Shown: positions 5,575-12,990 of the stretch, piece after piece | How the letters are laid out: every line of letters starts with the position of its first letter | Numbering within the stretch: position 1 is the stretch's first letter | From: CBDCPI01 sp965220245 | GTDB lineage: Bacteria; Chloroflexota; Dehalococcoidia; Lucifugimonadales; UBA3495 | Assembly: GCA_965220245.1 (NCBI GenBank) | Contig: CBDCPI010000010.1 | Location: 1-13,452, forward strand | DNA length: 13,452 nucleotides | Direction of reading: 5' to 3' | Translations under genes and position numbers: made by a program | Notes under the pieces: model-generated | Told to the model about the DNA's origin: nothing | The model's input: the letters and a program-made list of their open reading frames with translations, nothing else | Database searches by the model: none

Positions 5575-7477
5575 ATGGAGTGGGCTTGGCTAATCCCGGT
5601 TTTCTGCTTTGCGGCCGCCCCTATTATCGTTGTTTCCGGCAGGTTTTTGCCCGGTAAGGGTTCCTCTCTTTCCATTCTTGCTATCGGAGCCGGCTTCGTA
5701 GTTTTTTGGGTGGTCCTGGCAAGTTTTCTCGACGCCGGCGCCTCCGCCAAGGACTGTTTTACCAGCCAAGATACCGGATCGCTGACCTGTCACTTCACCC
5801 ATAGCTGGTTCCATGCCGGGGAACTGGAACTCTTTTGGGGAATCGTCGTGGACCCGCTGGCGGTCGTGATGCTGGGCTTGGTCACCTTCGTGGCCTTGCT
5901 GGTGCAGGTCTATTCTCTGGGCTATATGCGCGGCGACCCGCGCTTCGGCTGGTACTTCGCGGTCCACTCGCTGTTCGCGGCGTCGATGCTGACCTTGGTG
6001 CTGGCCGACAACTTTCTGCTGCTCTACGTAGCCTGGGAACTGGTGGGGATTTGCTCCTACTTGCTCATCGGTTTTTGGCACGAGAGGCCAGCGGCCAAAG
6101 AAGCGGCCAAGAAAGCGTTCATCGTCACCCGGATTGGAGACGTGGGCCTGCTGGTGGGGATACTGCTGCTTTGGCGGGAAGTAGGGTCTTTCAGTATGTC
6201 CGCGGCTTTTGACGCGGCTCGCAGCGGAACAATGAGCGAAGGCGTGACCACTGCCGCCGCCTTGCTGCTGTTTCTGGGCGCAATGGGAAAGTCGGCCCAA
6301 GTCCCGTTTCACGTTTGGCTGCCCGACGCCATGGAGGGGCCCACACCGGTCAGCGCCCTGATTCACGCCGCCACCATGGTCGTGGCCGGGGTGTACCTTG
6401 TGGCCAGGGCCTTCCCTATTTTCCAGGCTTATGACGCCGACCCCCTGCTTGGTGGTGGCGATCATTGGACTGGTTACGGCTTTAATGGCCGCCACCATCG
6501 CCCTGGTTGCCACCGACCTGAAGCGGGTCCTGGCTTATTCCACCATCAGCCATTTGGGACTGATGATGCTCTCCCTGGGGGCCTTCGGCTATACGGCGGC
6601 GGTCTTCCATTTGCTGGCCCACGGCTTTGCCAAGGCCCTGTTGTTCTTGGGGGCCGGCAGCGTGCTTCACAGTACCGAGGAGCAGGACATCCGAAGAATG
6701 GGCGGTCTACGAAAAGTGATGCCATTGACCGCCCTGGTGTTTTTAGTGGCCGCGTTGTCCTTGGGCGGCATTCCCATCCTGGCGGGTTTCTGGAGCAAAG
6801 ACGAGATACTGGCGGCGGTTAACCATAACCGCAATGCCGTATTTATTGCTTTCGCTCTGATCACGGCCTTGTTAAGTGCTTTGTACTTGGCCCGGGCCAT
6901 GTTTGCCGCTTTCTTTGGACGGTTGAGGCCGGAACTTGAACAGGTCCACGACGCCCCTTGGCAGATGGCTTGGCCGATGGTCTTGCTGGCGGTGCTGGCG
7001 GCCGGGTTCGGGTTCTTGAGCTTCAATTGGCCCGGCGGCTACGACGGCATCGGCAGCTTCATCTTCTTCGGCAAAGGCCACGGCTTCGAATTTACCTGGT
7101 GGTTGGGTGTGCTCTCTGCGGTCCTCGCTGTGGCCGCTTTTGGGTTTGCTGCTTTGGTATACGTGAGAGGAAGGATTTCCTTGGAAGCGGCGAAAGCTCG
7201 TTTCGCGCCGCTGGTCCGGGTAGTAGAAAACAAGTATTACTTCGATGAGCTATACCAGTGGGCGGTAGACCGGGTAGTCTTGGTCTTCTCCGGCCTGATT
7301 GCTCTTTTCGACCGGGTGGTGGTCAACGATCTTGCAGTAAACGGGCCGGCCAATTCCGTCCGGCGCTTGGGGATAACTCTGCGGCTTCACGTCACCGGAC
7401 ACTTGTACAGCTATGCGCTGGCTATGGTGCTGGGTACCGTGGGCCTGGCGATCTTCTGGTGGTTAAGGTCCATCTAA
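5575..7477 (+). CDS. nuoL: NADH-quinone oxidoreductase subunit L (NuoL), split by an apparent one-base frameshift
   Basis: NuoL is the distal antiporter-like proton-pumping subunit of complex I. It is read in two frames. The 5' part starts at ATG 5575 and carries WELVGICSYLLIGFW (Glu155), GKSAQVPFHVWLPDAMEGP (Lys239) and SALIHAATMVVAGVYL. Family similarity in this frame ends at QAYDADP (about 6444), although the frame stays open to 6822. The 3' part, in the +1 frame, resumes with CLVVAIIGLVTALMAA and DLKRVLAYSTISHLG, then GIPILAGFWSKDEI, and ends at 7477 with the long lateral-helix region (NKYYFDELYQWAVDRV). Removing one C from CCCCC at 6441-6445 joins them without loss into about 633 residues, a normal NuoL length. 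The first start codon of the 3' frame is at 6398, but this is within the overlap and not a plausible independent start. A sequencing or assembly indel is the simplest explanation. A real mutation or ribosomal slippage is possible. Confidence 0.93.
6441..6445 (+). other. Frameshift site in nuoL (run of five C)
   Basis: Upstream of this run the NuoL protein is in the frame of 5575. Downstream homology is in the next frame, beginning at TGC 6446. Deleting one of the five Cs restores ...DADP-C-LVVAIIG..., which matches the family. The run is therefore the most likely location of a one-base insertion. Confidence 0.8.
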
Positions 7478-7487
7478 CACGGCTGGG

Positions 7488-8999
7488 ATGAACGACTTCG
7501 ACCAAATAGCCCTGCTCCTGCTCTTGCTCGCCCCGCTTTCGGGAGCCGTTCTCATCATGTTCATGCCCAGCGACCGGCCCAAGGATATTTGGTATTTCTC
7601 CGTTTTCGTGGCCGGCGTATCCCTGGTCCTGTCCCTGATTATCTTCGCTCGCTACGATTACGGACAAGGGGGATTCCAGTTCACCCGCACCTTCGAGTGG
7701 CTGGACGCGCCCCTCAACATCGACCTTTCCCTGGGCATCGACGGCATCACCGCTCCCTTGGTCTTGCTCAATGGCATAGTGCTCCTTGGCGGGGTGCTCA
7801 TATCCCAGACTATCCGGCAACGGACCCGTGACTTTTTCGTACTGCTGCTGGCCCTCGGCTCGGGAGTCTACGGGGTGTTCGTGGTGCGGGACCTGTTTTT
7901 CCTATTCTTTTTCTACGAACTGGCCGTCCTGCCCATGTATTTGCTGATCGGAGTCTGGGGCAGCAGCACCGACTTTGGGACCTTTCTGCGGACCAAAGAG
8001 TACGGCGCGATGAAGCTGATGCTCTACCTAATAGCCGGCAGCGTGCTGGTGTGGGTCGGCATACTGGCGGTGTACGTGGAGGCGGGCGACGCCGGGCTGG
8101 CCACGTTTTCCCTGACTGCTCTTGGCACACTGGCTCCCGACGGCGAATTCAGCGAGACCTTCCAGACCCTGGTATTCCCTTTGTTCATGGTGGGCTTTGG
8201 AGTGCTGGCGGGCTTGTGGCCCTTTCACACCTGGTCTCCCGACGGCCACGTCGCCGCTCCCACTGCGGTGAGCATGTTGCACGCCGGCGTCCTGATGAAG
8301 CTGGGCGCTTACGGAATCATTCGCGTCGGCTTGGTGCTCCTGCCCGACGGCGCCGCAAACTGGATGCCGGTGCTCATCAGCTTGGGAACCGTAAATGTCC
8401 TGTACGGGGCCGTCTCGGCCATGTCCCAACAGGACCTCAAGTATGTCATAGGTTATTCCAGCGTCAGCCACATGGGGTATGTGCTGATGGGCATCGCCAC
8501 CTTGGACCGTATCGGGGTTGCTGGGGCGGTGTTGCAAATGTTTTCCCACGGCATTATGACCGCCCTGATGTTCTTGCTGGTGGGAGCCATATACGACCGG
8601 GCCCATATCCGCGACATCAACATCTTAAACGGGCTGTCCAACCGGATGAGGGTGACCAGTTTCTTCTTTGCCATAGCCGGTTTGGCCTCGCTGGGGTTGC
8701 CGGGCCTCAGCGGCTTCATTGCCGAATTCATGGTGTTCACCGGGGCCTTCCGCACCTACCTCCCCCTAGCGGTGTTGGCGGTGATTGGCGCCGCCTTGAC
8801 TGCGGTCTATATCTTGCGGCTGCTGGCCCGCGCCTTTTTGGGGGAGTCGGACGCCCGTTGGCAGGACCTGACCGACGCCAGCAGGGTGGAGAAAACGGTC
8901 GGCGGAGCTTTTGTATTGATCTTGATATTCGTGGGCGTCTGGCCGGAGCCGCTGATGCGGGTTATTAACGTAAGCGTTGACGTGCTTCCGGGGGTATAA
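7488..8999 (+). CDS. nuoM: NADH-quinone oxidoreductase subunit M (NuoM), variant lacking the TM7 lysine
   Basis: NuoM is the middle antiporter-like proton-pumping subunit of the membrane arm. The protein is 503 residues from ATG 7488, ten bases after nuoL, with around 14 hydrophobic segments. Expected channel residues are Glu144 in FFFYELAVLPMYLLIG, Lys271 in GVLMKLGAYGIIR and Glu413 in FIAEFMVFTGAF, all present. The TM7 segment reads MVGFGVLAGLWPFHTW, where canonical NuoM has (F/G)(A/F)IKVPLFPFHTW. Leu240 occupies the usual lysine position (Lys234 in E. coli) and Gly replaces the following Pro. The loop after it (SPDGHVAAPTAVSMLHAG) is also a variant of the usual LPDAHveAPTagS. Other antiporter-family motifs (QQDLKYVIGYSSVSHMG, LPGLSGFIAEF) are normal, so this looks like a genuine NuoM subtype and not a damaged gene. 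Confidence 0.95.
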   Translation: MNDFDQIALLLLLLAPLSGAVLIMFMPSDRPKDIWYFSVFVAGVSLVLSLIIFARYDYGQGGFQFTRTFEWLDAPLNIDLSLGIDGITAPLVLLNGIVLLGGVLISQTIRQRTRDFFVLLLALGSGVYGVFVVRDLFFLFFFYELAVLPMYLLIGVWGSSTDFGTFLRTKEYGAMKLMLYLIAGSVLVWVGILAVYVEAGDAGLATFSLTALGTLAPDGEFSETFQTLVFPLFMVGFGVLAGLWPFHTWSPDGHVAAPTAVSMLHAGVLMKLGAYGIIRVGLVLLPDGAANWMPVLISLGTVNVLYGAVSAMSQQDLKYVIGYSSVSHMGYVLMGIATLDRIGVAGAVLQMFSHGIMTALMFLLVGAIYDRAHIRDINILNGLSNRMRVTSFFFAIAGLASLGLPGLSGFIAEFMVFTGAFRTYLPLAVLAVIGAALTAVYILRLLARAFLGESDARWQDLTDASRVEKTVGGAFVLILIFVGVWPEPLMRVINVSVDVLPGV

Positions 9000-9016
9000 A
9001 TCAGGAGTATAAATCA
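8994..9016 (+). repeat. 13-bp-period tandem duplication at the nuoM-nuoN junction
   Basis: GTATAAATCA occurs at 8994-9003 and again at 9007-9016, a period of 13 bases. The first copy contains the nuoM stop codon (8997-8999). The AGGAG at 9003-9007, between and partly overlapping the copies, is the best ribosome binding site for nuoN (GTG 9020). The duplication pushes that site to 12 bases from the start. Confidence 0.65.
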
Positions 9017-9019
9017 ACC

Positions 9020-10540
9020 GTGACGGGACTGACCGCAAACCTTGAATTGCTAACGCCGGAGTTCGCTCTGGCGGGACTGGCCCTCGTTGTCTTTACTTTC
9101 GACCTGCTGCTCCCCGACGACAGGAAAGAGCTACTGGCCTGGCTGTCCATCGGCGGCCTGGCCGGCCTGATTGTCCTGTCGGCGGTCATGCTGTGGGGTG
9201 AAGAAGAGTCGTTGTACGGCGGGCTGCTGGCTATTGACGACTATTCCTTGTTCTTCAAGATATTCTTCCTGGGCACGGGCATTTTCATAATCCTCAGCTC
9301 TATCGACTACGTTAAACAGTTCCTGGATAACCCGGGGGAGTTCTACGGCCTGCTGTTGCTTTCCATACTGGGCATGAATGTAATGGCCCAGTCTAGGGAG
9401 CTGTTGACCGCCTACATCTCCTTGGAGTTGCTCAGCTTCAGCCTTTACGTGCTGGCTTCCCATGCCCGCGCTAGCCCAAGGTCCAACGAGGGGGGCCTGA
9501 AGTACATCATAATCGGCGCCTTTTCTTCGGCCATCCTGTTGTACGGCATCAGCATGGTCTACGGCGTTCTGGGGGTGACCCGTTTCGACGACATAGCCGG
9601 GGCCTTGGCTTCGGCGGGCGACCTGAGCCCGGCCCTCTGGGTTGGGGTGGCATTGATCCTGGTAGGACTGGGCTTCAAGGTTGGGGCGGTGCCTTTCCAC
9701 ATGTGGGCCCCGGACGTGTACGAAGGCTCGCCTTTTCCAATCACCGCCTATCTAGCCATAGGTTCCAAGGCGGCCGCCTTTGCCTTGGTGCTGCGCTTGG
9801 CTGCCGAAGGCTTTGTGCCCGCTGCCGACCGGTGGGACCAGTGGCAGATCATCCTGGCCGTCCTGGCCGGAGTAACCATGTTGGTGGGAAACCTGGTGGC
9901 CTTGGCCCAGAGGAACTTGAAGCGGCTCATGGCCTATTCCAGTATCGCTCACGTGGGTTTCATACTGGCAGGGGTTGCCGCCCTTTCCTCCGACTCCGTA
10001 CTGGCTTCCAACGGCATCATGTTATATCTGGTCGGATACTCAGTCACCAACTTGGTGGTGTTCGCCGGGCTTATCACTTTTTTCAATACAACCGGACGGG
10101 AGATGATCACCGACCTGGCCGGACTGGCTGACCGTCAACCTTTCCTGGCTGCGTCCATCGCCATGGGACTATTTTCCCTGGGCGGCCTTCCCGTCTTTGC
10201 CGGGTTCGCCATTAAGTTCTACTTGTTCACCGCTATCGCCGATTCAGGGTTTCTGTGGCTGGCCGGCCTGGCTATCTTCAGCAGCTTGGTTTCCTTGTAC
10301 TACTACCTCCAAGTCATTCGCCAAATGTACATCCAGCCCCCTTGGGCCGCGCCGGAAGACAACCCTGAGAAAGCGCCGGAGGGAACGGCCCCGTCGACGG
10401 GCCTGGCGGCGGCCCCCTCGGCGGTTATGCTGTCGGTGCTGGGTGTGGGGGTGGCTGCTTTGCTCTGGATCGGGGTATACCCTTCGCCGCTCCTCGAACC
10501 CATCGAGGCCGCCAGTAGGGCGATCCTGCCGGGGGGGTAG
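9020..10540 (+). CDS. nuoN: NADH-quinone oxidoreductase subunit N (NuoN)
   Basis: NuoN is the antiporter-like proton-pumping subunit closest to NuoK. The protein is 506 residues from GTG 9020, with AGGAG at 9003-9007 upstream. It has around 14 membrane segments. The charged residues of the proton path are all visible: Glu136 in YISLELLSFSLYVL, Lys220 in LGFKVGAVPFHMWAPDVYEG, Lys250 in AIGSKAAAFAL and Lys399 in FAGFAIKFYLF. The stretch RNLKRLMAYSSIAHVGFILAG is the usual TM10-11 motif. A cytoplasmic linker rich in Pro, Glu and Ala (EDNPEKAPEGTAPSTG) comes before the last helix, as in many NuoN proteins. It is the last gene of the nuo cluster. No terminator follows; instead a promoter for the next operon starts 10 bases after its stop. 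Confidence 0.97.
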   Translation: MTGLTANLELLTPEFALAGLALVVFTFDLLLPDDRKELLAWLSIGGLAGLIVLSAVMLWGEEESLYGGLLAIDDYSLFFKIFFLGTGIFIILSSIDYVKQFLDNPGEFYGLLLLSILGMNVMAQSRELLTAYISLELLSFSLYVLASHARASPRSNEGGLKYIIIGAFSSAILLYGISMVYGVLGVTRFDDIAGALASAGDLSPALWVGVALILVGLGFKVGAVPFHMWAPDVYEGSPFPITAYLAIGSKAAAFALVLRLAAEGFVPAADRWDQWQIILAVLAGVTMLVGNLVALAQRNLKRLMAYSSIAHVGFILAGVAALSSDSVLASNGIMLYLVGYSVTNLVVFAGLITFFNTTGREMITDLAGLADRQPFLAASIAMGLFSLGGLPVFAGFAIKFYLFTAIADSGFLWLAGLAIFSSLVSLYYYLQVIRQMYIQPPWAAPEDNPEKAPEGTAPSTGLAAAPSAVMLSVLGVGVAALLWIGVYPSPLLEPIEAASRAILPGG

Positions 10541-10549
10541 GCGCAAGTC

Positions 10550-10558
10550 TGCTATAAT
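10550..10558 (+). promoter_or_regulatory. Extended -10 promoter (TGCTATAAT) for the SLOG protein-enolase operon
   Basis: TG at 10550-10551, one base, then a perfect TATAAT at 10553-10558 fits the extended -10 consensus. No good -35 is seen about 17 bases upstream (that region is G-rich), which is normal for extended -10 promoters. Transcription would start near 10565, about 45 bases before the start codon at 10611. Position between two gene groups of different function supports it. Confidence 0.6.
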
Positions 10559-10610
10559 TAAGAACCTTATCGCCAGTCCGCATTTTCCATAGCTGAAGGT
10601 GTTTACACAG

Positions 10611-11099
10611 ATGATTATATCGGTTATCGGAAGTAGCCAGCCCAAGTCAGACGAGCATCTCCGGTTGGCCGAAGAGGTGGGCAGGGAACTGGCCAAGCGG
10701 GGCGTCACCCTGGTGTGCGGGGGACTCGGCGGGGTTATGGAGGCGGCTTGCCGGGGGGCCAAGCAGTCCGGCGGCAGGACAATCGGCATCCTTCCAGGCC
10801 GCTCTCCAAAGGACGCCAACCCCTATGTGGACATCCCCATCGTCACCGGGATGGGATATTCCAGGAATGTTATCGTAGTGTCCACCGGCAGGGCGGTCAT
10901 CGCCGTTGGCGGGGCATACGGCACTCTCTCCGAAATCGGGCACGCCCTAGGATACGGTATACCTGTTGTCGGCCTCAAGACTTGGCCCCTCACGTTGACC
11001 GGCGAGGGCCAGCCCCTGGAGGAGATGGTCATAGCGTCGGACCCGGTGGACGCGGTGGACAAGGCGTTGGCCGCCGCAACCCGGAACGTCGCCGGGTAG
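10611..11099 (+). CDS. SLOG/LOG-like nucleotide-binding protein (TIGR00725 type)
   Basis: This 162-residue protein has a single Rossmann-like SLOG domain, as found in the LOG ('lysine decarboxylase'-like) and DprA-related families. Motifs are ISVIGSSQP at the N-terminus, LVCGGLGGVMEAACRGA (34-50), ANPYVDIPIVTGMGYSRN (69-86) and VGGAYGTLSEIGHAL (99-113). The last is this group's version of the PGGxGTxxE phosphate-binding motif. Proteins of this type bind nucleotide-derived ligands. LOG members release cytokinin-like bases from nucleoside monophosphates, but the reaction of the TIGR00725 branch is not established, so no enzyme name is given. I chose ATG 10611 (GAAGG 11 bases upstream, and the protein then begins MIISVIG as in the family) over GTG 10599, which has no ribosome binding site. 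Enolase follows after 12 bases, so the two are likely one operon from the promoter at 10550-10558. Confidence 0.85.
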   Translation: MIISVIGSSQPKSDEHLRLAEEVGRELAKRGVTLVCGGLGGVMEAACRGAKQSGGRTIGILPGRSPKDANPYVDIPIVTGMGYSRNVIVVSTGRAVIAVGGAYGTLSEIGHALGYGIPVVGLKTWPLTLTGEGQPLEEMVIASDPVDAVDKALAAATRNVAG

Positions 11100-11111
11100 T
11101 TCCGGAGAGCC

Positions 11112-12467
11112 TTGAACACAACGCACCGGACCCGCGGCGTAAGCATTGCCCGCGGCGTTAGCATTGAGAGTGTTCGGGGCCGGGAAATCCTCGATTCCCG
11201 GGGGAATCCGACAGTGGAGGCCGAGATCGGTCTCTCCAACGGGACCAGGTTTCACGCCGCTGCGCCCTCGGGCGCCAGCACCGGCAGCCATGAAGCCCTG
11301 GAACTCCGAGACAAGGACCCCCAACGCTACCACGGAAACGGCGTCCTGAGAGCGGCGGCCAAGGTGAACAACGTGATCGGCCCTTGCCTCATCGGACGCT
11401 GCCTTGGGGACCAGTCCTCCTTTGACAGCGACCTGATCGCGCTGGACGGCGCCCCGGACAAAAGCAATCTCGGAGCCAACGCCGTTTTGGCTGTTTCGAT
11501 GGCCCTGGCCAAAGCGGCGGCCTCGTTGTTAGACCGGGACGCCTACCTATGGCGCTACTTGGCCCAAGGGAGCACTGTCAGCCTGCCGGTGCCGATGTTC
11601 AATATCCTGAACGGCGGGAGGCACGCCTCCGATTCGGCGGACATCCAGGAATTCATGGTGGTCCCGGTGGGGGCCGCTACTTTCTCCGACGCTCTGCGGG
11701 CGGGCGCCGAGATATACCACCAGTTGAGAACGTCTCTCCGGGACGCCGGGCATAGTCTGAACGTGGGAGACGAGGGAGGGTTCGCGCCGTCTTTGCCTTC
11801 CAATAGAGACGCTATCGAACTGGTGCTGCGTTCCGTCGAGGCGGCGGGCTACGCCCCCGGCCGGGACGTTTACCTGGCCCTGGACGTGGCCGCCTCCGAG
11901 TTGCTCCAACAGTCCTCCGGGAAGTATGTGTTGGCCAGGGAAGGTCTCGAGTTGGACTCCGGGGAGATGGTGGACCTGTATGAGCGGTGGACCCGTGAAT
12001 ACCCGATTATCAGCATCGAAGACGGACTGGGCGAGGACGACTGGGAGGGCTGGCGGGAATTGCGCCTCCGGCTCGGTGATTCGGTCCAGTTGGTGGGCGA
12101 CGACCTGCTGGTCACCAACATCCAACGGATTCAGCGGGGTATCGACGCCAGGGCAAGCAACGCGGTGCTGCTCAAGCCCAACCAAATCGGCACTTTGAGC
12201 GAAACGCTGGCCGCCTTGGAGCTAGCCCGAGGGGCCGGTTGGGGCACTGTGATAAGCCACCGCTCCGGGGAAACCGAAGATACTACCATAGCCGACTTGG
12301 CCGTAGGTTGGGACGTCCGACAGATCAAGGCCGGAGCGCCGGCCCGGTCCGAGCGCCTAGCCAAATACAACCGCCTGCTGCGGATTGAGGCTGAACTGGG
12401 CGACCAAGCCCGTTACGCCGGCGCGTCGGCATATAGCCACCTCAAAGCCCCCATGGACGTCGACTGA
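11112..12467 (+). CDS. eno: Enolase (phosphopyruvate hydratase)
   Basis: Enolase converts 2-phosphoglycerate to phosphoenolpyruvate in glycolysis and gluconeogenesis, in the cytoplasm, with Mg2+. The protein is 451 residues. Motifs are ILDSRGNPTVEAE, PSGASTG, GANAVLAVSMALAK, NILNGGRHA, IQEFMVVP (catalytic Glu180), NVGDEGGFAPSL (Glu221), ALDVAASE (Mg ligand Asp258), SIEDGL (Glu303), LVGDDLLVTN (Asp330), LLKPNQIGT (catalytic Lys355), ISHRSGETEDTTIADLAV and RQIKAGAPARSERLAKYN (Lys406). All expected active-site residues are present. The start is TTG 11112, with GGAGAG 3-8 bases upstream and no other start codon in frame before the conserved core. This gives an N-terminal extension of about 17 residues that holds a repeated hexapeptide (RGVSIA/RGVSIE) encoded by an 18-bp tandem duplication. 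It lies 12 bases after the SLOG gene and 4 bases before the lipoprotein gene. Confidence 0.98.
   Translation: MNTTHRTRGVSIARGVSIESVRGREILDSRGNPTVEAEIGLSNGTRFHAAAPSGASTGSHEALELRDKDPQRYHGNGVLRAAAKVNNVIGPCLIGRCLGDQSSFDSDLIALDGAPDKSNLGANAVLAVSMALAKAAASLLDRDAYLWRYLAQGSTVSLPVPMFNILNGGRHASDSADIQEFMVVPVGAATFSDALRAGAEIYHQLRTSLRDAGHSLNVGDEGGFAPSLPSNRDAIELVLRSVEAAGYAPGRDVYLALDVAASELLQQSSGKYVLAREGLELDSGEMVDLYERWTREYPIISIEDGLGEDDWEGWRELRLRLGDSVQLVGDDLLVTNIQRIQRGIDARASNAVLLKPNQIGTLSETLAALELARGAGWGTVISHRSGETEDTTIADLAVGWDVRQIKAGAPARSERLAKYNRLLRIEAELGDQARYAGASAYSHLKAPMDVD
11131..11166 (+). repeat. 18-bp tandem duplication in the 5' end of eno
   Basis: CCCGCGGCGTAAGCATTG (11131-11148) is repeated at once as CCCGCGGCGTTAGCATTG (11149-11166), with one base different. 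Being 18 bp it keeps the frame and encodes the hexapeptide GVSIAR/GVSIES overlap, duplicating the first beta-strand entry of enolase (usually a single '(s/t)I..v.gReIlDSRGNP'). Confidence 0.85.
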
Positions 12468-12471
12468 GGCT

Positions 12472-12903
12472 ATGTTGCCGCACAGAAGTCTTTTTCTCTG
12501 CCTGGTTTCCCTATTACTTCTCCTCGCTTGTTCTAACGGTGGTCAAGTCAGTATTGAGGAATTCTCTCAAGCAATTTGCGAATCGGAACTGAAGGCCCTC
12601 TCCGAAGAGACTGCACCCCACCAAACATGGGGGCAGTTTCGAGATGACGCCCAAAAGGCGGTTGATGCACTCGAAAGCCTCCCGTCTCCGCCCCCTGAGT
12701 TACAGCAGTATTATTCGACCACGTTAGAGGTGTGGAGAGCTATGGTCAAAATGATTGAGAGACATCCTCAAGAAGACCTTATCCGAGACCATCAACTTCT
12801 TTCTATGATGGATGAGGTTGCAAAACTGTCTGAATCTGTTGACCGCGCCATTCTTGCTATGCCCGACGATGTGTTCGCTAAGGTGACAAGCGTAAAGTGT
12901 TAA
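12472..12903 (+). CDS. Small predicted lipoprotein of unknown function
   Basis: This 143-residue protein has a lipoprotein signal peptide: a basic N-terminus (MLPHR), a hydrophobic core (SLFLCLVSLLLL) and a lipobox LLAC with Cys20. The mature part would be anchored to the outer face of the cytoplasmic membrane. It is mainly helical and acidic: SIEEFSQAICESELKAL, then FRDDAQKAVDALESLPSPPP, then further helices with IERHPQEDL and MMDEVAKLSESVDRAIL. It ends at Cys143. One other Cys (in AICESEL) is in the mature part, so a disulfide with the terminal Cys is possible. I do not recognise a named family. The start ATG 12472 has GAGG only two bases away. It is 4 bases after enolase, but the gene is visibly richer in A and T than its neighbours, so it may be a later arrival and not a functional partner. 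Expression from the eno operon is likely by position. Confidence 0.75.
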   Translation: MLPHRSLFLCLVSLLLLLACSNGGQVSIEEFSQAICESELKALSEETAPHQTWGQFRDDAQKAVDALESLPSPPPELQQYYSTTLEVWRAMVKMIERHPQEDLIRDHQLLSMMDEVAKLSESVDRAILAMPDDVFAKVTSVKC

Positions 12904-12990
12904 GGCGGCCCCTGAATATGGATTGGCGCTAATCGTACCTATGATTGATCCCCGCTCGCACTGAGTTTGCCAGAAGCACTGGGTTTAGGC

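Noticed and set aside
5590..6513. Long open frame (307 codons) on the - strand opposite nuoL
   Set aside because: It lies wholly antisense to well-conserved NuoL sequence and encodes a Gln/His/Gly-rich, family-less product, as expected from an antisense frame in GC-rich DNA.
6398..7477. Independent short antiporter-like gene starting at 6398
   Set aside because: The residues from 6398 to about 6445 in that frame are not family-like, and the conserved part continues NuoL exactly from where the other frame stops.
8051..8968. Long + strand open frame (305 codons) inside nuoM
   Set aside because: Arg/Gly/Pro-rich out-of-frame translation of nuoM; the NuoM frame shows all family motifs across the same bases.
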